From Clostridia bacterium (lineage in GTDB: Bacteria > Bacillota_A > Clostridia > Oscillospirales > CAG-272), in assembly GCA_017466455.1 (NCBI GenBank), contig JAFTUD010000057.1, positions 1-5,653 on the forward strand: a stretch of DNA of 5,653 nt. The letters run 5' to 3'. The translations under genes and the position numbers were made by a program. Below the pieces are notes generated by a model. It was not told the origin of the DNA and ran no database searches. It saw nothing but the letters and a program-made list of their open reading frames with translations. Below, one piece after another: positions 1 to 5,284 of this stretch (its first letter is position 1; each line of letters begins with the position of its first letter).

Positions 1-215
1 TTTTTCAACTTGTAATATCCGTCTAAATATTTGTCAATCCATTCATTCCATGTACCGCATCCGAGCGTCTCCTTAACGAAACGGGAAAAGTGGTTGGATA
101 GCACGAGCGTTGAGTAGCCCGCGCCCACAAATTTATCAATTATTGTGCTTGTATCAACCCTTGCGCAGGGACTGATATCCTTTGAATGACAGTGTAGCTC
201 TGTTTTGAATTTCAT
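1..215 (-). CDS. PHP-domain metal-dependent phosphoesterase, N-terminal part (cut by window edge)
   Basis: The first 71 codons of a minus-strand gene are visible; the rest lies beyond the left edge. The N-terminus contains ELHCHS at residues 6-11, the H-x-H metal-binding motif that opens PHP domains. A second conserved histidine follows at residue 42 in LSNHF, after a predicted beta strand (STLVLS). PHP proteins hydrolyse phosphoesters with bound metal ions; the family includes histidinol phosphatase and DNA polymerase accessory domains, and this fragment is too short to choose a substrate. The ATG at 215-213 is preceded by GGAG (223-226 on the plus strand) with 7 bases between, which supports this start. 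A good promoter lies just upstream at 259-287, so it is probably transcribed independently of the deo operon. No signal peptide or membrane segment is seen in this part. Family assignment is firm; exact function is unknown. Confidence 0.85.
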   Translation of the reverse strand, partial: MKFKTELHCHSKDISPCARVDTSTIIDKFVGAGYSTLVLSNHFSRFVKETLGCGTWNEWIDKYLDGYYKLK

Positions 216-258
216 TTTTCTGCTCCAAATTTTGTTTCATTAAATTCTTTACCTTTAA

Positions 259-287
259 ATTATATACCCAAAGCGCACCGCAGTCAA
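259..287 (-). promoter_or_regulatory. Sigma-A type promoter for the PHP-domain gene
   Basis: On the minus strand, TTGACT (282-287) and TATAAT (259-264) are separated by exactly 17 bases. That is five of six matches to the -35 consensus and six of six to the -10. The expected transcription start is near 252, leaving a leader of roughly 37 bases before the ATG at 215. The promoter lies in the 79-base gap after the 116-aa gene and points at the PHP gene. No operator-like repeat is evident around it. Confidence 0.8.
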
Positions 288-294
288 GCGAAAA

Positions 295-645
295 TCAAAA
301 ATCTCCTTGAAATTTTTCCTCTATAAAACAGCATACCCTCATTATATCGCACGCAAACACTCGTACATCTAAAAAAATCTCATTTTCATCAAGCGCCGAG
401 CAAAGGGCATACCCCTCAAAAAGCATAATGCGAAGTAGCTCCGTAGCGCTCATGCCGACTGCGCTTATCGCAATTCCGTTTTCCAAAAGCCGATAGCAAA
501 GCGCGCTCTTGCTCAAAAAATAGCAGAGCAGATCCGTGTTGAATCTCGCATATTTACCGCTGTATTTTTCAAGACTGTGTGAGCCGTCAAGATAGATTAT
601 CCGCTTTTTCGGATACATATTCTTAAACTCCGCTAAAATATCCAA
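295..645 (-). CDS. Hypothetical protein, 116 aa, TTG start
   Basis: I do not recognise this protein. It starts at TTG (645-643), supported by AGGGG at 653-657 with 7 bases between; the next in-frame start is an ATG at codon 10 (618-616) with no better site. It ends at TGA 295-297. The sequence has mixed alpha/beta character, with a basic N-terminal stretch (NMYPKKR, 9-15) followed by a possible strand (IIYLDG). It holds six cysteines (41, 50, 82, 99, 105, 106) not arranged as an obvious zinc motif. No signal peptide or convincing membrane helix is seen. It lies immediately after the terminator of the deo operon and has no room for its own promoter, so expression may come from read-through. 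It could be a lineage-specific small protein or a remnant of a longer one. Coding status is likely because the frame is long, has a good ribosome site, and fits between its neighbours. Confidence 0.6.
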   Translation of the reverse strand: MDILAEFKNMYPKKRIIYLDGSHSLEKYSGKYARFNTDLLCYFLSKSALCYRLLENGIAISAVGMSATELLRIMLFEGYALCSALDENEIFLDVRVFACDIMRVCCFIEEKFQGDF

Positions 646-652
646 AAAACCA

Positions 653-657
653 CCCCT
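653..657 (-). promoter_or_regulatory. Ribosome binding site deciding the TTG start of the 116-aa gene
   Basis: AGGGG on the minus strand sits 7 bases before the TTG at 645-643, a normal spacing. No ATG or GTG in the same frame lies near it. This favours the TTG over the internal ATG at 618. Confidence 0.55.
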
Positions 658-670
658 ATATAATTATATG

Positions 671-698
671 AAAAAAGGGCGGAGGATGCTCCGCCCTT
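671..698 (-). terminator. Rho-independent terminator of the deo operon
   Basis: The arms at 675-684 and 689-698 are perfectly complementary over 10 bp, mostly G-C, with a 4-base loop (685-688). Read on the minus strand the stem ends in a run of six T (671-676), two of them in the stem. It begins only 4 bases past the pdp stop codon at 703-705. On the plus strand the stem is not followed by a T tract, so it should act only on minus-strand transcripts. This marks pdp as the last gene of the operon. Confidence 0.93.
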
Positions 699-702
699 AA
701 TA

Positions 703-2004
703 TCATTCTAATATATCAAATATAACATCAATGTCGCTTGGCTTTTCCTTGCTCAGCTTGAATGCGCAATCAAGCTCACAAATAGCACCGCCAAGCAGAT
801 TTTCGCTTGATGTGTAAAGCACAGCTACCGTGTCACCGCGTTTAATGTATTCGCCATAGCCCACCTTTAATTCGATTCCCGCAAGAGGGTCAATGCTATC
901 GCCCTTTTTGGCTCTGCCTGCTCCAAGTAGCATAGAGGCAACGCCAACCCTTTCGGCATCAATTCCGCTTATATATCCGTCGCCTGTCGCCTTGTATTCA
1001 CGCCGTATAGGAGCAAGAAGCAGTCGCTCGCTTTCACAAATCAGCGATACATCACCGCCCTGATGGCTAATCCATTCCTTCATTTTTGAAAGAGCAGAGC
1101 CGGAGGCTATCGCATCTAAGACACGAGCCCTTGCCTCGTCCTTGTCAAGCCCAAGTGAGGCTTGTATCATATTAGAGGCAAGAGAAACGCAAAGCTCGGT
1201 GAGCCTGCACTCACCCTTGCCCGAAAGGACCTGCACCGCTTCGTATACCTCAAGCGAATTGCCAACGAAATATCCAAGAGGCGCGTCCATATTCGTAATG
1301 AGCGCACGCACACGCCTGCCAAAGGCAGTGCCTATTTTTATCATCTCGGTAGCAAGCGCGCGGGCACCTTCAATATCCTTCATAAATGCGCCGCTGCCAC
1401 ACTTTACATCAAGCACTATTGACATAGCCCCCGATGCGAGCTTCTTTGACATAATGCTTGACGCAATCAGCGGAATAGAGTCAACCGTTGCCGTCACATC
1501 GCGAAGAGCGTATAGCTTTTTATCCGCAGGCACTAAATTTCCGCTTTGACCCGTCACCGCAATGCCGATTTTCTCAACCTGCGCAAGAAATTCCGACTGC
1601 GTCATCTCCGAGCGATAAGGACCGAGCGATTCAAGCTTGTCAACCGTTCCGCCCGTAAAGCCAAGACCTCTGCCCGACATTTTCGCAACCACAGCCCCAA
1701 GCGAGGCAACAATAGGCGCAACAATCAGCGTTGTCTTGTCGCCGACACCGCCCGTTGAGTGCTTGTCAACCGATAAGCTCCCAAACCTGTCAAGATTTAC
1801 AACATCACCCGAGCGCATCATGGCATCGGTAAGGTAAAAGACTTCCTCGTCTGTCATTCCGTTAAGGCATATCGCCATTGCAAGCGCCGACATTTGATAA
1901 TCAGGCACACTCCCCAAGACAAATCCGTTTATAGCAAACTCAATTTCCTCACGGGAAAGCGCACCGCCGAGCCTCTTTTTATAAATTATATCATACATTC
2001 TCAT
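703..2004 (-). CDS. pdp: Pyrimidine-nucleoside phosphorylase
   Basis: This enzyme cleaves uridine, deoxyuridine and thymidine with phosphate, giving the free base and (deoxy)ribose-1-phosphate in the cytoplasm. At 433 aa it has the usual length of the Bacillus/Geobacillus enzyme. The N-terminal helical domain starts MRMYDII, matching the family start MRMVDLI, so the first ATG is chosen over the one at codon 3. The phosphate-binding segment DKHSTGGVGD spans 80-89. The family signature SGRGLGFTGGTVDKLES spans 110-126. Base-binding residues Arg168, Ser183 and Lys187 fall in ALRDVTATV and ASSIMSKK. The signature has Phe116 where the Geobacillus enzyme has His. The C-terminal alpha/beta domain ends near the stop. 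AAAGGG lies about 9 bases before the ATG, and the start overlaps the cdd stop as ATGA, so translation is probably coupled. Broad pyrimidine use is inferred; a strict thymidine phosphorylase (deoA) is the alternative. Confidence 0.95.
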   Translation of the reverse strand: MRMYDIIYKKRLGGALSREEIEFAINGFVLGSVPDYQMSALAMAICLNGMTDEEVFYLTDAMMRSGDVVNLDRFGSLSVDKHSTGGVGDKTTLIVAPIVASLGAVVAKMSGRGLGFTGGTVDKLESLGPYRSEMTQSEFLAQVEKIGIAVTGQSGNLVPADKKLYALRDVTATVDSIPLIASSIMSKKLASGAMSIVLDVKCGSGAFMKDIEGARALATEMIKIGTAFGRRVRALITNMDAPLGYFVGNSLEVYEAVQVLSGKGECRLTELCVSLASNMIQASLGLDKDEARARVLDAIASGSALSKMKEWISHQGGDVSLICESERLLLAPIRREYKATGDGYISGIDAERVGVASMLLGAGRAKKGDSIDPLAGIELKVGYGEYIKRGDTVAVLYTSSENLLGGAICELDCAFKLSKEKPSDIDVIFDILE

Positions 2005-2399
2005 AGCTTAAAGCCCTTTGTTAAAAGCTCGGAGAGCTTATAGGAATAATATCCGTAATCCTTAAATAAAACAATTTCAAAATCATCGTCGCAAAATTCA
2101 CGCAAAAGCTGTAAGCAAATGCCACAGGGTGGAGCTAAAAGATCCGTTTCATTCTCCCTTCCGCCCACAATGGCAATAGCGACAAAATCACGCTCACCCT
2201 CTGAAATTGCCTTGGTCACGGCAACCCTTTCAGCGCAAATTGTCGCACCGTATGAGGAATTTTCCACATTACACCCTGTGTAAATCTTACCGCTTTTTGT
2301 AAGTAGCGCAGCCCCTACCTTAAAATTAGAATAGGGAGCGTATGCGCGCCTACGGCAAATTAGCGCCATGTCCATTATTTTCTTGTAATCAATTTCCAT
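2001..2399 (-). CDS. cdd: Cytidine deaminase
   Basis: Cdd deaminates cytidine and deoxycytidine to uridine and deoxyuridine, making them usable by the phosphorylase encoded next to it. The 132-aa length fits the homotetrameric zinc class found in Bacillus. Zinc ligands are Cys55, Cys92 and Cys95, and the proton-shuttle glutamate is Glu57, in the motifs CAER (55-58) and PPCGIC (90-95). Ribose contacts Asn44 and Glu46 sit in CNVENSS (43-49). Arg58, typical of the three-cysteine tetrameric class, is present. After the zinc cysteines the sequence reads GICLQLLREF, where GACRQVL-like sequences are more common; this is a mild substitution outside the catalytic residues. The ATG at 2399 lies 2 bases after the deoB stop, and its GAGGT ribosome site (2404-2408) is embedded in the last deoB codons, so the two genes should be translated together. 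Confidence 0.96.
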   Translation of the reverse strand: MEIDYKKIMDMALICRRRAYAPYSNFKVGAALLTKSGKIYTGCNVENSSYGATICAERVAVTKAISEGERDFVAIAIVGGRENETDLLAPPCGICLQLLREFCDDDFEIVLFKDYGYYSYKLSELLTKGFKL

Positions 2400-2401
2400 T
2401 T

Positions 2402-3565
2402 CTACCTCATTATCGCGCCCTTAAAGCTCGTTCCCTCACATTCAAAATCAACGCCAAGCATGTCGCATACGGTCGCACCAATGTCCGCATATGTCGATAA
2501 TGTGCCGAGCTGTGTCGGTAAAACGCCCTTTCCGTATACAAGAATAGGAATATATTCCCGTGTGTGGTCCGTGCTTATGTCATCGGGATCACAGCCGTGG
2601 TCGGCGGTGATAATAAGCACATCATCATGCCCAAGCCCCGATAAAAGCTCATCAAGCCTGCTGTCAAAATACGAAATCGCCTTGGCGTATCCGTCAACAT
2701 CGTTCCTGTGCCCGTAAAGCATATCAAAATCGACTAAATTCGTAAAGCACAGTCCGTTAAAATCGCTATCCATAATCTCAAGCGTTTTGTTAATTCCGTC
2801 CTCATTTGACTTGGTCGGATAGCTCTTGTCAATTCCGCGACCGGCAAAAATATCGTAAATCTTGCCAACCGAAATTACATCAAGCCCCGCACCCTGTATC
2901 GCATCAAGTATAGTTTTGCCCGTTGGCTCAAGAGAGAAGTCGTGACGCCTCGGTGTACGCACAAAGTTAGGAAACTCCCCGATAAACGGACGGGCAATCA
3001 CCCTTCCGACACCGCTTTCACCCTGAAGCATTTCTCTTGCGATTTTGCAGTATTCATATAGCGTGTCAACGCTTACAATGTCCTCATGCGATGCAATTTG
3101 AAATACACTGTCAGCCGAGGTGTAAACGATAAGCTTGCCCGTTTCAATATGCTCCCTGCCGTAATCGTGAATTACCTGCGTGCCCGAATATGGCTTGTTG
3201 CAAATAACACCGCGCCCCGTGCGCCTCTCAAATTCCGCAATCACATCGTCAGGAAATCCGTTTGGATAGGTCGGCAAAGCATGCTCGGAGATTACCCCCG
3301 CAATTTCCCAATGCCCAACGGTTGTGTCCTTGCCTCTTGATTTTTCAAGCGCGCGCCCATGTGCGCCAATCGGCATATCACACCTGCCAAGCTCAACACC
3401 GTCAATACAGCCAAGCCCCAATTTCATAAGACCGTCGGCCTTGAAAAACGGCGATTTAGCGATACTTGACAGGGTATTTGCTCCCGCATCGCCAAAATCC
3501 GAGGCATCGGGAAGCGCACCTATTCCAAAGCTATCAAGAACTACTAAAAATACTCGTCTAATCAT
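2402..3565 (-). CDS. deoB: Phosphopentomutase
   Basis: DeoB interconverts (deoxy)ribose-1-phosphate and the 5-phosphate, linking the two nucleoside phosphorylases to DeoC and the pentose phosphate pathway. It is a manganese enzyme of the alkaline-phosphatase superfamily; 387 aa is normal. Metal ligands can be placed by comparison with the Bacillus enzyme: Asp11 (VVLDSFGIG), Asp281 and His286 (LVDFDMLYGH), Asp322 and His323 (ADHG), and His334 (TDHTRE). The catalytic threonine that carries the phosphate is Thr81 in GKDTTVGHWE. The cap domain occupies roughly residues 95-215. Position 325, after ADHG, is Cys where Asn is seen in the Bacillus cereus protein. The ATG at 3565 is the only usable start because an in-frame TAG lies 3 bases upstream. 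It has no good ribosome site at normal spacing; a purine-rich AAGAGGAAGG lies further up, beyond a hairpin (3579-3623). Confidence 0.97.
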   Translation of the reverse strand: MIRRVFLVVLDSFGIGALPDASDFGDAGANTLSSIAKSPFFKADGLMKLGLGCIDGVELGRCDMPIGAHGRALEKSRGKDTTVGHWEIAGVISEHALPTYPNGFPDDVIAEFERRTGRGVICNKPYSGTQVIHDYGREHIETGKLIVYTSADSVFQIASHEDIVSVDTLYEYCKIAREMLQGESGVGRVIARPFIGEFPNFVRTPRRHDFSLEPTGKTILDAIQGAGLDVISVGKIYDIFAGRGIDKSYPTKSNEDGINKTLEIMDSDFNGLCFTNLVDFDMLYGHRNDVDGYAKAISYFDSRLDELLSGLGHDDVLIITADHGCDPDDISTDHTREYIPILVYGKGVLPTQLGTLSTYADIGATVCDMLGVDFECEGTSFKGAIMR

Positions 3566-3578
3566 ATTCTAATAGGCG

Positions 3579-3623
3579 CTCGCCGTAAGCGCTTCTCGGT
3601 ATAATCCGTTAGCGCAGGGCGAG
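3579..3623 (-). other. GC-rich interrupted hairpin in the deoD-deoB gap
   Basis: On the minus-strand transcript three nested helices form: 3618-3623 with 3579-3584 (6 bp), 3611-3615 with 3589-3593 (5 bp), and 3606-3608 with 3597-3599 (3 bp). They are separated by small internal loops and capped by a 6-base loop. Twelve of the 14 pairs are G-C, in an otherwise AT-rich gap of 87 bases. No T run follows, so it is not a terminator. It lies between a strong purine-rich Shine-Dalgarno-like tract (3627-3636) and the deoB ATG. It may influence mRNA processing, stability or deoB translation, or be a dispersed palindromic repeat. Pairing is seen; role is inference. Confidence 0.55.
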
Positions 3624-3652
3624 ATACCTTCCTCTTAAATGGTTTTCAAAAA

Positions 3653-4390
3653 TTATAATCTTATCGCCGTTTCAAGCGCAAGAATAATCATATCGTTAAA
3701 TGAGGTTTGACGCTCCTTAGCGCTCGTTGCCTCACCCGTTAAAAGATGGTCGGATACCGTGCAAATCGCAAGCGCACCCTTTCCGTGCCTGCAAGCGTTC
3801 ATATAAAGACCCGCCGCCTCCATCTCAACCGCCAAAACGCCCATCTTAGCCCATTTTGCGCTTGATGTGTCAGAGGGAGCAACCCCCTCAAAATCTCCGT
3901 AAAATACATCTGATGAAACAAGATTGCCAACATGGTAGGAGAGCTTCATTTTCTCACACAGGTCGGCACATGTCTTGAGTAGCTTGTAGCTTGCAATAGG
4001 CGCAAATGTACCGCCAAGACGGAAATTGCTTGCATAATTTGAGTCCGTGCAAGCGCCCTGACCAAGCACAATGTCACGCACATGCACGCTCTCTTGCATA
4101 CCGCCGGCAGAGCCGACGCGAATAATATTCTCAACGCCAAAAATTGTGTAAAGCTCGTGTGAGTAAATTCCTATTGACGGAATACCCATACCGCTTGCCA
4201 TTACCGAAACGGGAACACCCTTGTATGTGCCTGTGTAGCCCTGCACACCGCGCACATTGTTCACAAGCCTCGGATTTTCAAGAAAATTCTCGGCAATATG
4301 CTTAGCCCTAAGCGGATCACCGGGCATAAGCACGGTTTTCGCAAAATCCTCGGGCGTTGCGTTTATATGCGGAGTAGGATAAAGTGCCAT
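3653..4390 (-). CDS. deoD: Purine nucleoside phosphorylase, DeoD (hexameric) type
   Basis: This enzyme splits purine (deoxy)nucleosides with phosphate to the base and (deoxy)ribose-1-phosphate. The sequence aligns along its whole length with E. coli DeoD: TPHINA near the start (His8, which reaches into the neighbouring subunit), LMPGDPLRAK (Gly24, Arg28, phosphate binding), NNVRG, IIRVGSAGG (Arg91, Ser94), the ribose-binding AVEMEAAG (Glu189, Met190, Glu191), TVSDH (base-contacting Asp214) and ERQTSFNDM (Arg227). At 245 aa it is slightly longer than E. coli DeoD, mainly from four extra N-terminal residues and an insertion of about six at 170-176, before the ribose-binding strand. Its ATG overlaps the deoC stop by one base (TAATG), and its ribosome site GGGGGTGG lies inside the deoC coding end. 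Specificity for adenosine as well as guanosine and inosine is typical of the family, not shown here. Confidence 0.96.
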   Translation of the reverse strand: MALYPTPHINATPEDFAKTVLMPGDPLRAKHIAENFLENPRLVNNVRGVQGYTGTYKGVPVSVMASGMGIPSIGIYSHELYTIFGVENIIRVGSAGGMQESVHVRDIVLGQGACTDSNYASNFRLGGTFAPIASYKLLKTCADLCEKMKLSYHVGNLVSSDVFYGDFEGVAPSDTSSAKWAKMGVLAVEMEAAGLYMNACRHGKGALAICTVSDHLLTGEATSAKERQTSFNDMIILALETAIRL

Positions 4391-5064
4391 TAGTAGCCAC
4401 CCCCGTTTTCGTTTTTAAGAATTTTAATAAGCCTCGATGTGCCAAGCCTTGACGCGCCAAGCTCAATAAAGTCGCGTGCATCCTCAAACGAGGAAATACC
4501 GCCCGCTGCCTTGATCTTGACATTAGGACCTATATTCTGCGAGAACAAAATAATATCGTCCCGTGTAGCCCCTGCGGTCGAAAAGCCCGTCGATGTCTTT
4601 ATGAAGTCAGCCCTTGCCTCGGTAACAAGCTCGCACATGTGCTTCTTTTCATCGTCAGTGAGCAGACATGTCTCAATAATAACCTTAAGCACCCTGTTTC
4701 GGCATACATACCTTTGCGCCTTAAGCTCATCAAGAATTTTGTCAAACCTTCTTTCCTTAAGGTCGCCGATATTTATAACTGTGTCAATTTCATCAGCACC
4801 GTTCCTTATCGCGTCCTGAATTTCGAAGCACTTTGTCTTTTCCGTGCTGTATCCGTTAGGAAAGCCGATAACCGTGCAAATCTTAGTTCTATGCTGAGCA
4901 TAATCACTTGCTATTTCAACAAATGACGGTGGAATACAAACCGAGGCAGTGCCGTATTTTATAGCTTCATCGCAGGTCGCCTTTACCATTTTCCATGTAG
5001 CGTCCTGCTTCAGCATGGTGTGATCAACCGTAGAGAGAATAGAGTTAATTTCCTTAATGTCCAT
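4390..5064 (-). CDS. deoC: Deoxyribose-phosphate aldolase
   Basis: DeoC is a class I aldolase that splits 2-deoxyribose-5-phosphate into acetaldehyde and glyceraldehyde-3-phosphate, the last step of deoxynucleoside breakdown. The TIM-barrel protein is 224 aa from the chosen start, the normal Bacillota length. The Schiff-base lysine is Lys156 in ADFIKTSTGF. The proton-relay pair is Asp94 (ADEIDTVINIG) and Lys185 (VKIKAAGG). The phosphate site includes the AGGI and GASRLGTS loops. A C-terminal tail ends in Tyr, as in the E. coli enzyme, where the terminal Tyr is reported to assist catalysis. The ATG at 5064 is chosen because GGAGGTG (5072-5078) precedes it by 7 bases and the protein begins where homologues do. 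A frame 15 codons longer (ATG 5109) runs through the predicted -10 element and has no such site. First gene of the operon. Confidence 0.96.
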   Translation of the reverse strand: MDIKEINSILSTVDHTMLKQDATWKMVKATCDEAIKYGTASVCIPPSFVEIASDYAQHRTKICTVIGFPNGYSTEKTKCFEIQDAIRNGADEIDTVINIGDLKERRFDKILDELKAQRYVCRNRVLKVIIETCLLTDDEKKHMCELVTEARADFIKTSTGFSTAGATRDDIILFSQNIGPNVKIKAAGGISSFEDARDFIELGASRLGTSRLIKILKNENGGGY

Positions 5065-5071
5065 AATTATA

Positions 5072-5078
5072 CACCTCC
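5072..5078 (-). promoter_or_regulatory. Strong ribosome binding site of deoC
   Basis: GGAGGTG on the minus strand lies 7 bases before the ATG at 5064-5062. It is the best Shine-Dalgarno match in the window, and it sets the deoC start against the longer in-frame ATG at 5109. Confidence 0.88.
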
Positions 5079-5099
5079 AAAAGTATTTCTTATATTCAT

Positions 5100-5128
5100 A
5101 TTTTATCATATGTAATGGAAAAAATCAA
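5100..5128 (-). promoter_or_regulatory. Proximal promoter of the deo operon
   Basis: On the minus strand TTGATT (5123-5128) and TAAAAT (5100-5105) are 17 bases apart, and the -10 carries an upstream TGA (5106-5108), giving an extended -10. The start would fall near 5093, leaving about 30 bases before the deoC ATG with the ribosome site inside. Four of six matches at -35 and five of six at -10. Confidence 0.65.
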
Positions 5129-5164
5129 CTTTTCAAGCGCAAAAATCCCTAACTTGTTCCCATA

Positions 5165-5193
5165 ATTATACAAATTCTGCCGTTTTTTGACAA
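5165..5193 (-). promoter_or_regulatory. Distal promoter candidate of the deo operon
   Basis: On the minus strand TTGTCA (5188-5193) and TATAAT (5165-5170) are 17 bases apart: five of six matches at -35 and six of six at -10. The start would be near 5158, about 94 bases before the deoC ATG. By consensus it is stronger than the proximal one, so the operon may have tandem promoters. No clear catabolite (cre) operator is seen beside either. Confidence 0.65.
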
Positions 5194-5199
5194 AAAGTA

Positions 5200-5228
5200 T
5201 TTAAATTTTGAATTTTATGTGATATAAT
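5200..5228 (+). promoter_or_regulatory. Extended -10 promoter of the plus-strand gene
   Basis: TATAAT (5223-5228) is preceded by TGA (5220-5222), a full extended -10 element. The matching -35 at 17 bases is the weak TTTAAA (5200-5205). The start would be near 5235, about 50 bases before the ATG at 5285. A perfect TTGACA at 5187-5192 is 30 bases from this -10 and cannot be its partner. Confidence 0.55.
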
Positions 5229-5237
5229 TGTTAACAA
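5228..5237. repeat. 10-bp palindrome TTGTTAACAA, possible operator
   Basis: A perfect palindrome overlaps the end of the plus-strand -10 and its predicted transcription start, a usual place for a repressor site. It is short and AT-rich, so chance is a real alternative. A related AACTTGTT lies at 5151-5158 on the predicted start of the distal deoC promoter. No regulator gene is in the window. Confidence 0.3.
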
Positions 5238-5272
5238 GAGATTGATTTATCAACAAAATCCCCCCGAAAATG

Positions 5273-5278
5273 AGAGGA
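5273..5278 (+). promoter_or_regulatory. Ribosome binding site deciding the start of the plus-strand gene
   Basis: AGAGGA lies 6 bases before the ATG at 5285. A second in-frame ATG at 5270 would add five residues but is preceded by a run of C and no purine tract, so 5285 is preferred. Confidence 0.65.
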
Positions 5279-5284
5279 AGCATT

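Noticed and set aside
154..240. Short upstream frame of 28 codons (ATG 240) overlapping the PHP gene start
   Set aside because: The ribosome site is weakly placed, the composition is uninformative and there is no sign of a regulatory peptide; chance is likelier.
671..683. 13-base match between the terminator (671-683) and the basic region of the plus-strand gene (5361-5373)
   Set aside because: It is a low-complexity A-run plus GGGCGGA shared by chance; the second site has no hairpin partner.
1142..1837. Several plus-strand open frames opposite pdp
   Set aside because: They lie fully antisense to a well-conserved enzyme, have no ribosome sites worth noting and give low-complexity, Ser/Arg-rich translations typical of shadow frames.
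2460..3572. Plus-strand open frames opposite deoB
   Set aside because: They are antisense to a complete phosphopentomutase with all metal ligands present and resemble nothing known.
3946..4926. Additional open frames over deoD and deoC on both strands
   Set aside because: They overlap conserved enzymes in other frames and lack independent signals.
5065..5109. 15-residue N-terminal extension of deoC from ATG 5109
   Set aside because: It overlaps the predicted -10 element, has no ribosome site, and homologues begin at the later Met, which has GGAGGTG at 7 bases.
5187..5228. TTGACA with TATAAT read as one plus-strand promoter
   Set aside because: The spacer is 30 bases, far outside the 16-18 needed.
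5065..5284. Riboswitch or purine/pyrimidine-sensing leader upstream of deoC
   Set aside because: The leader from the proximal promoter is only about 30 bases, and I see no stable fold or terminator in the longer leader from the distal one.
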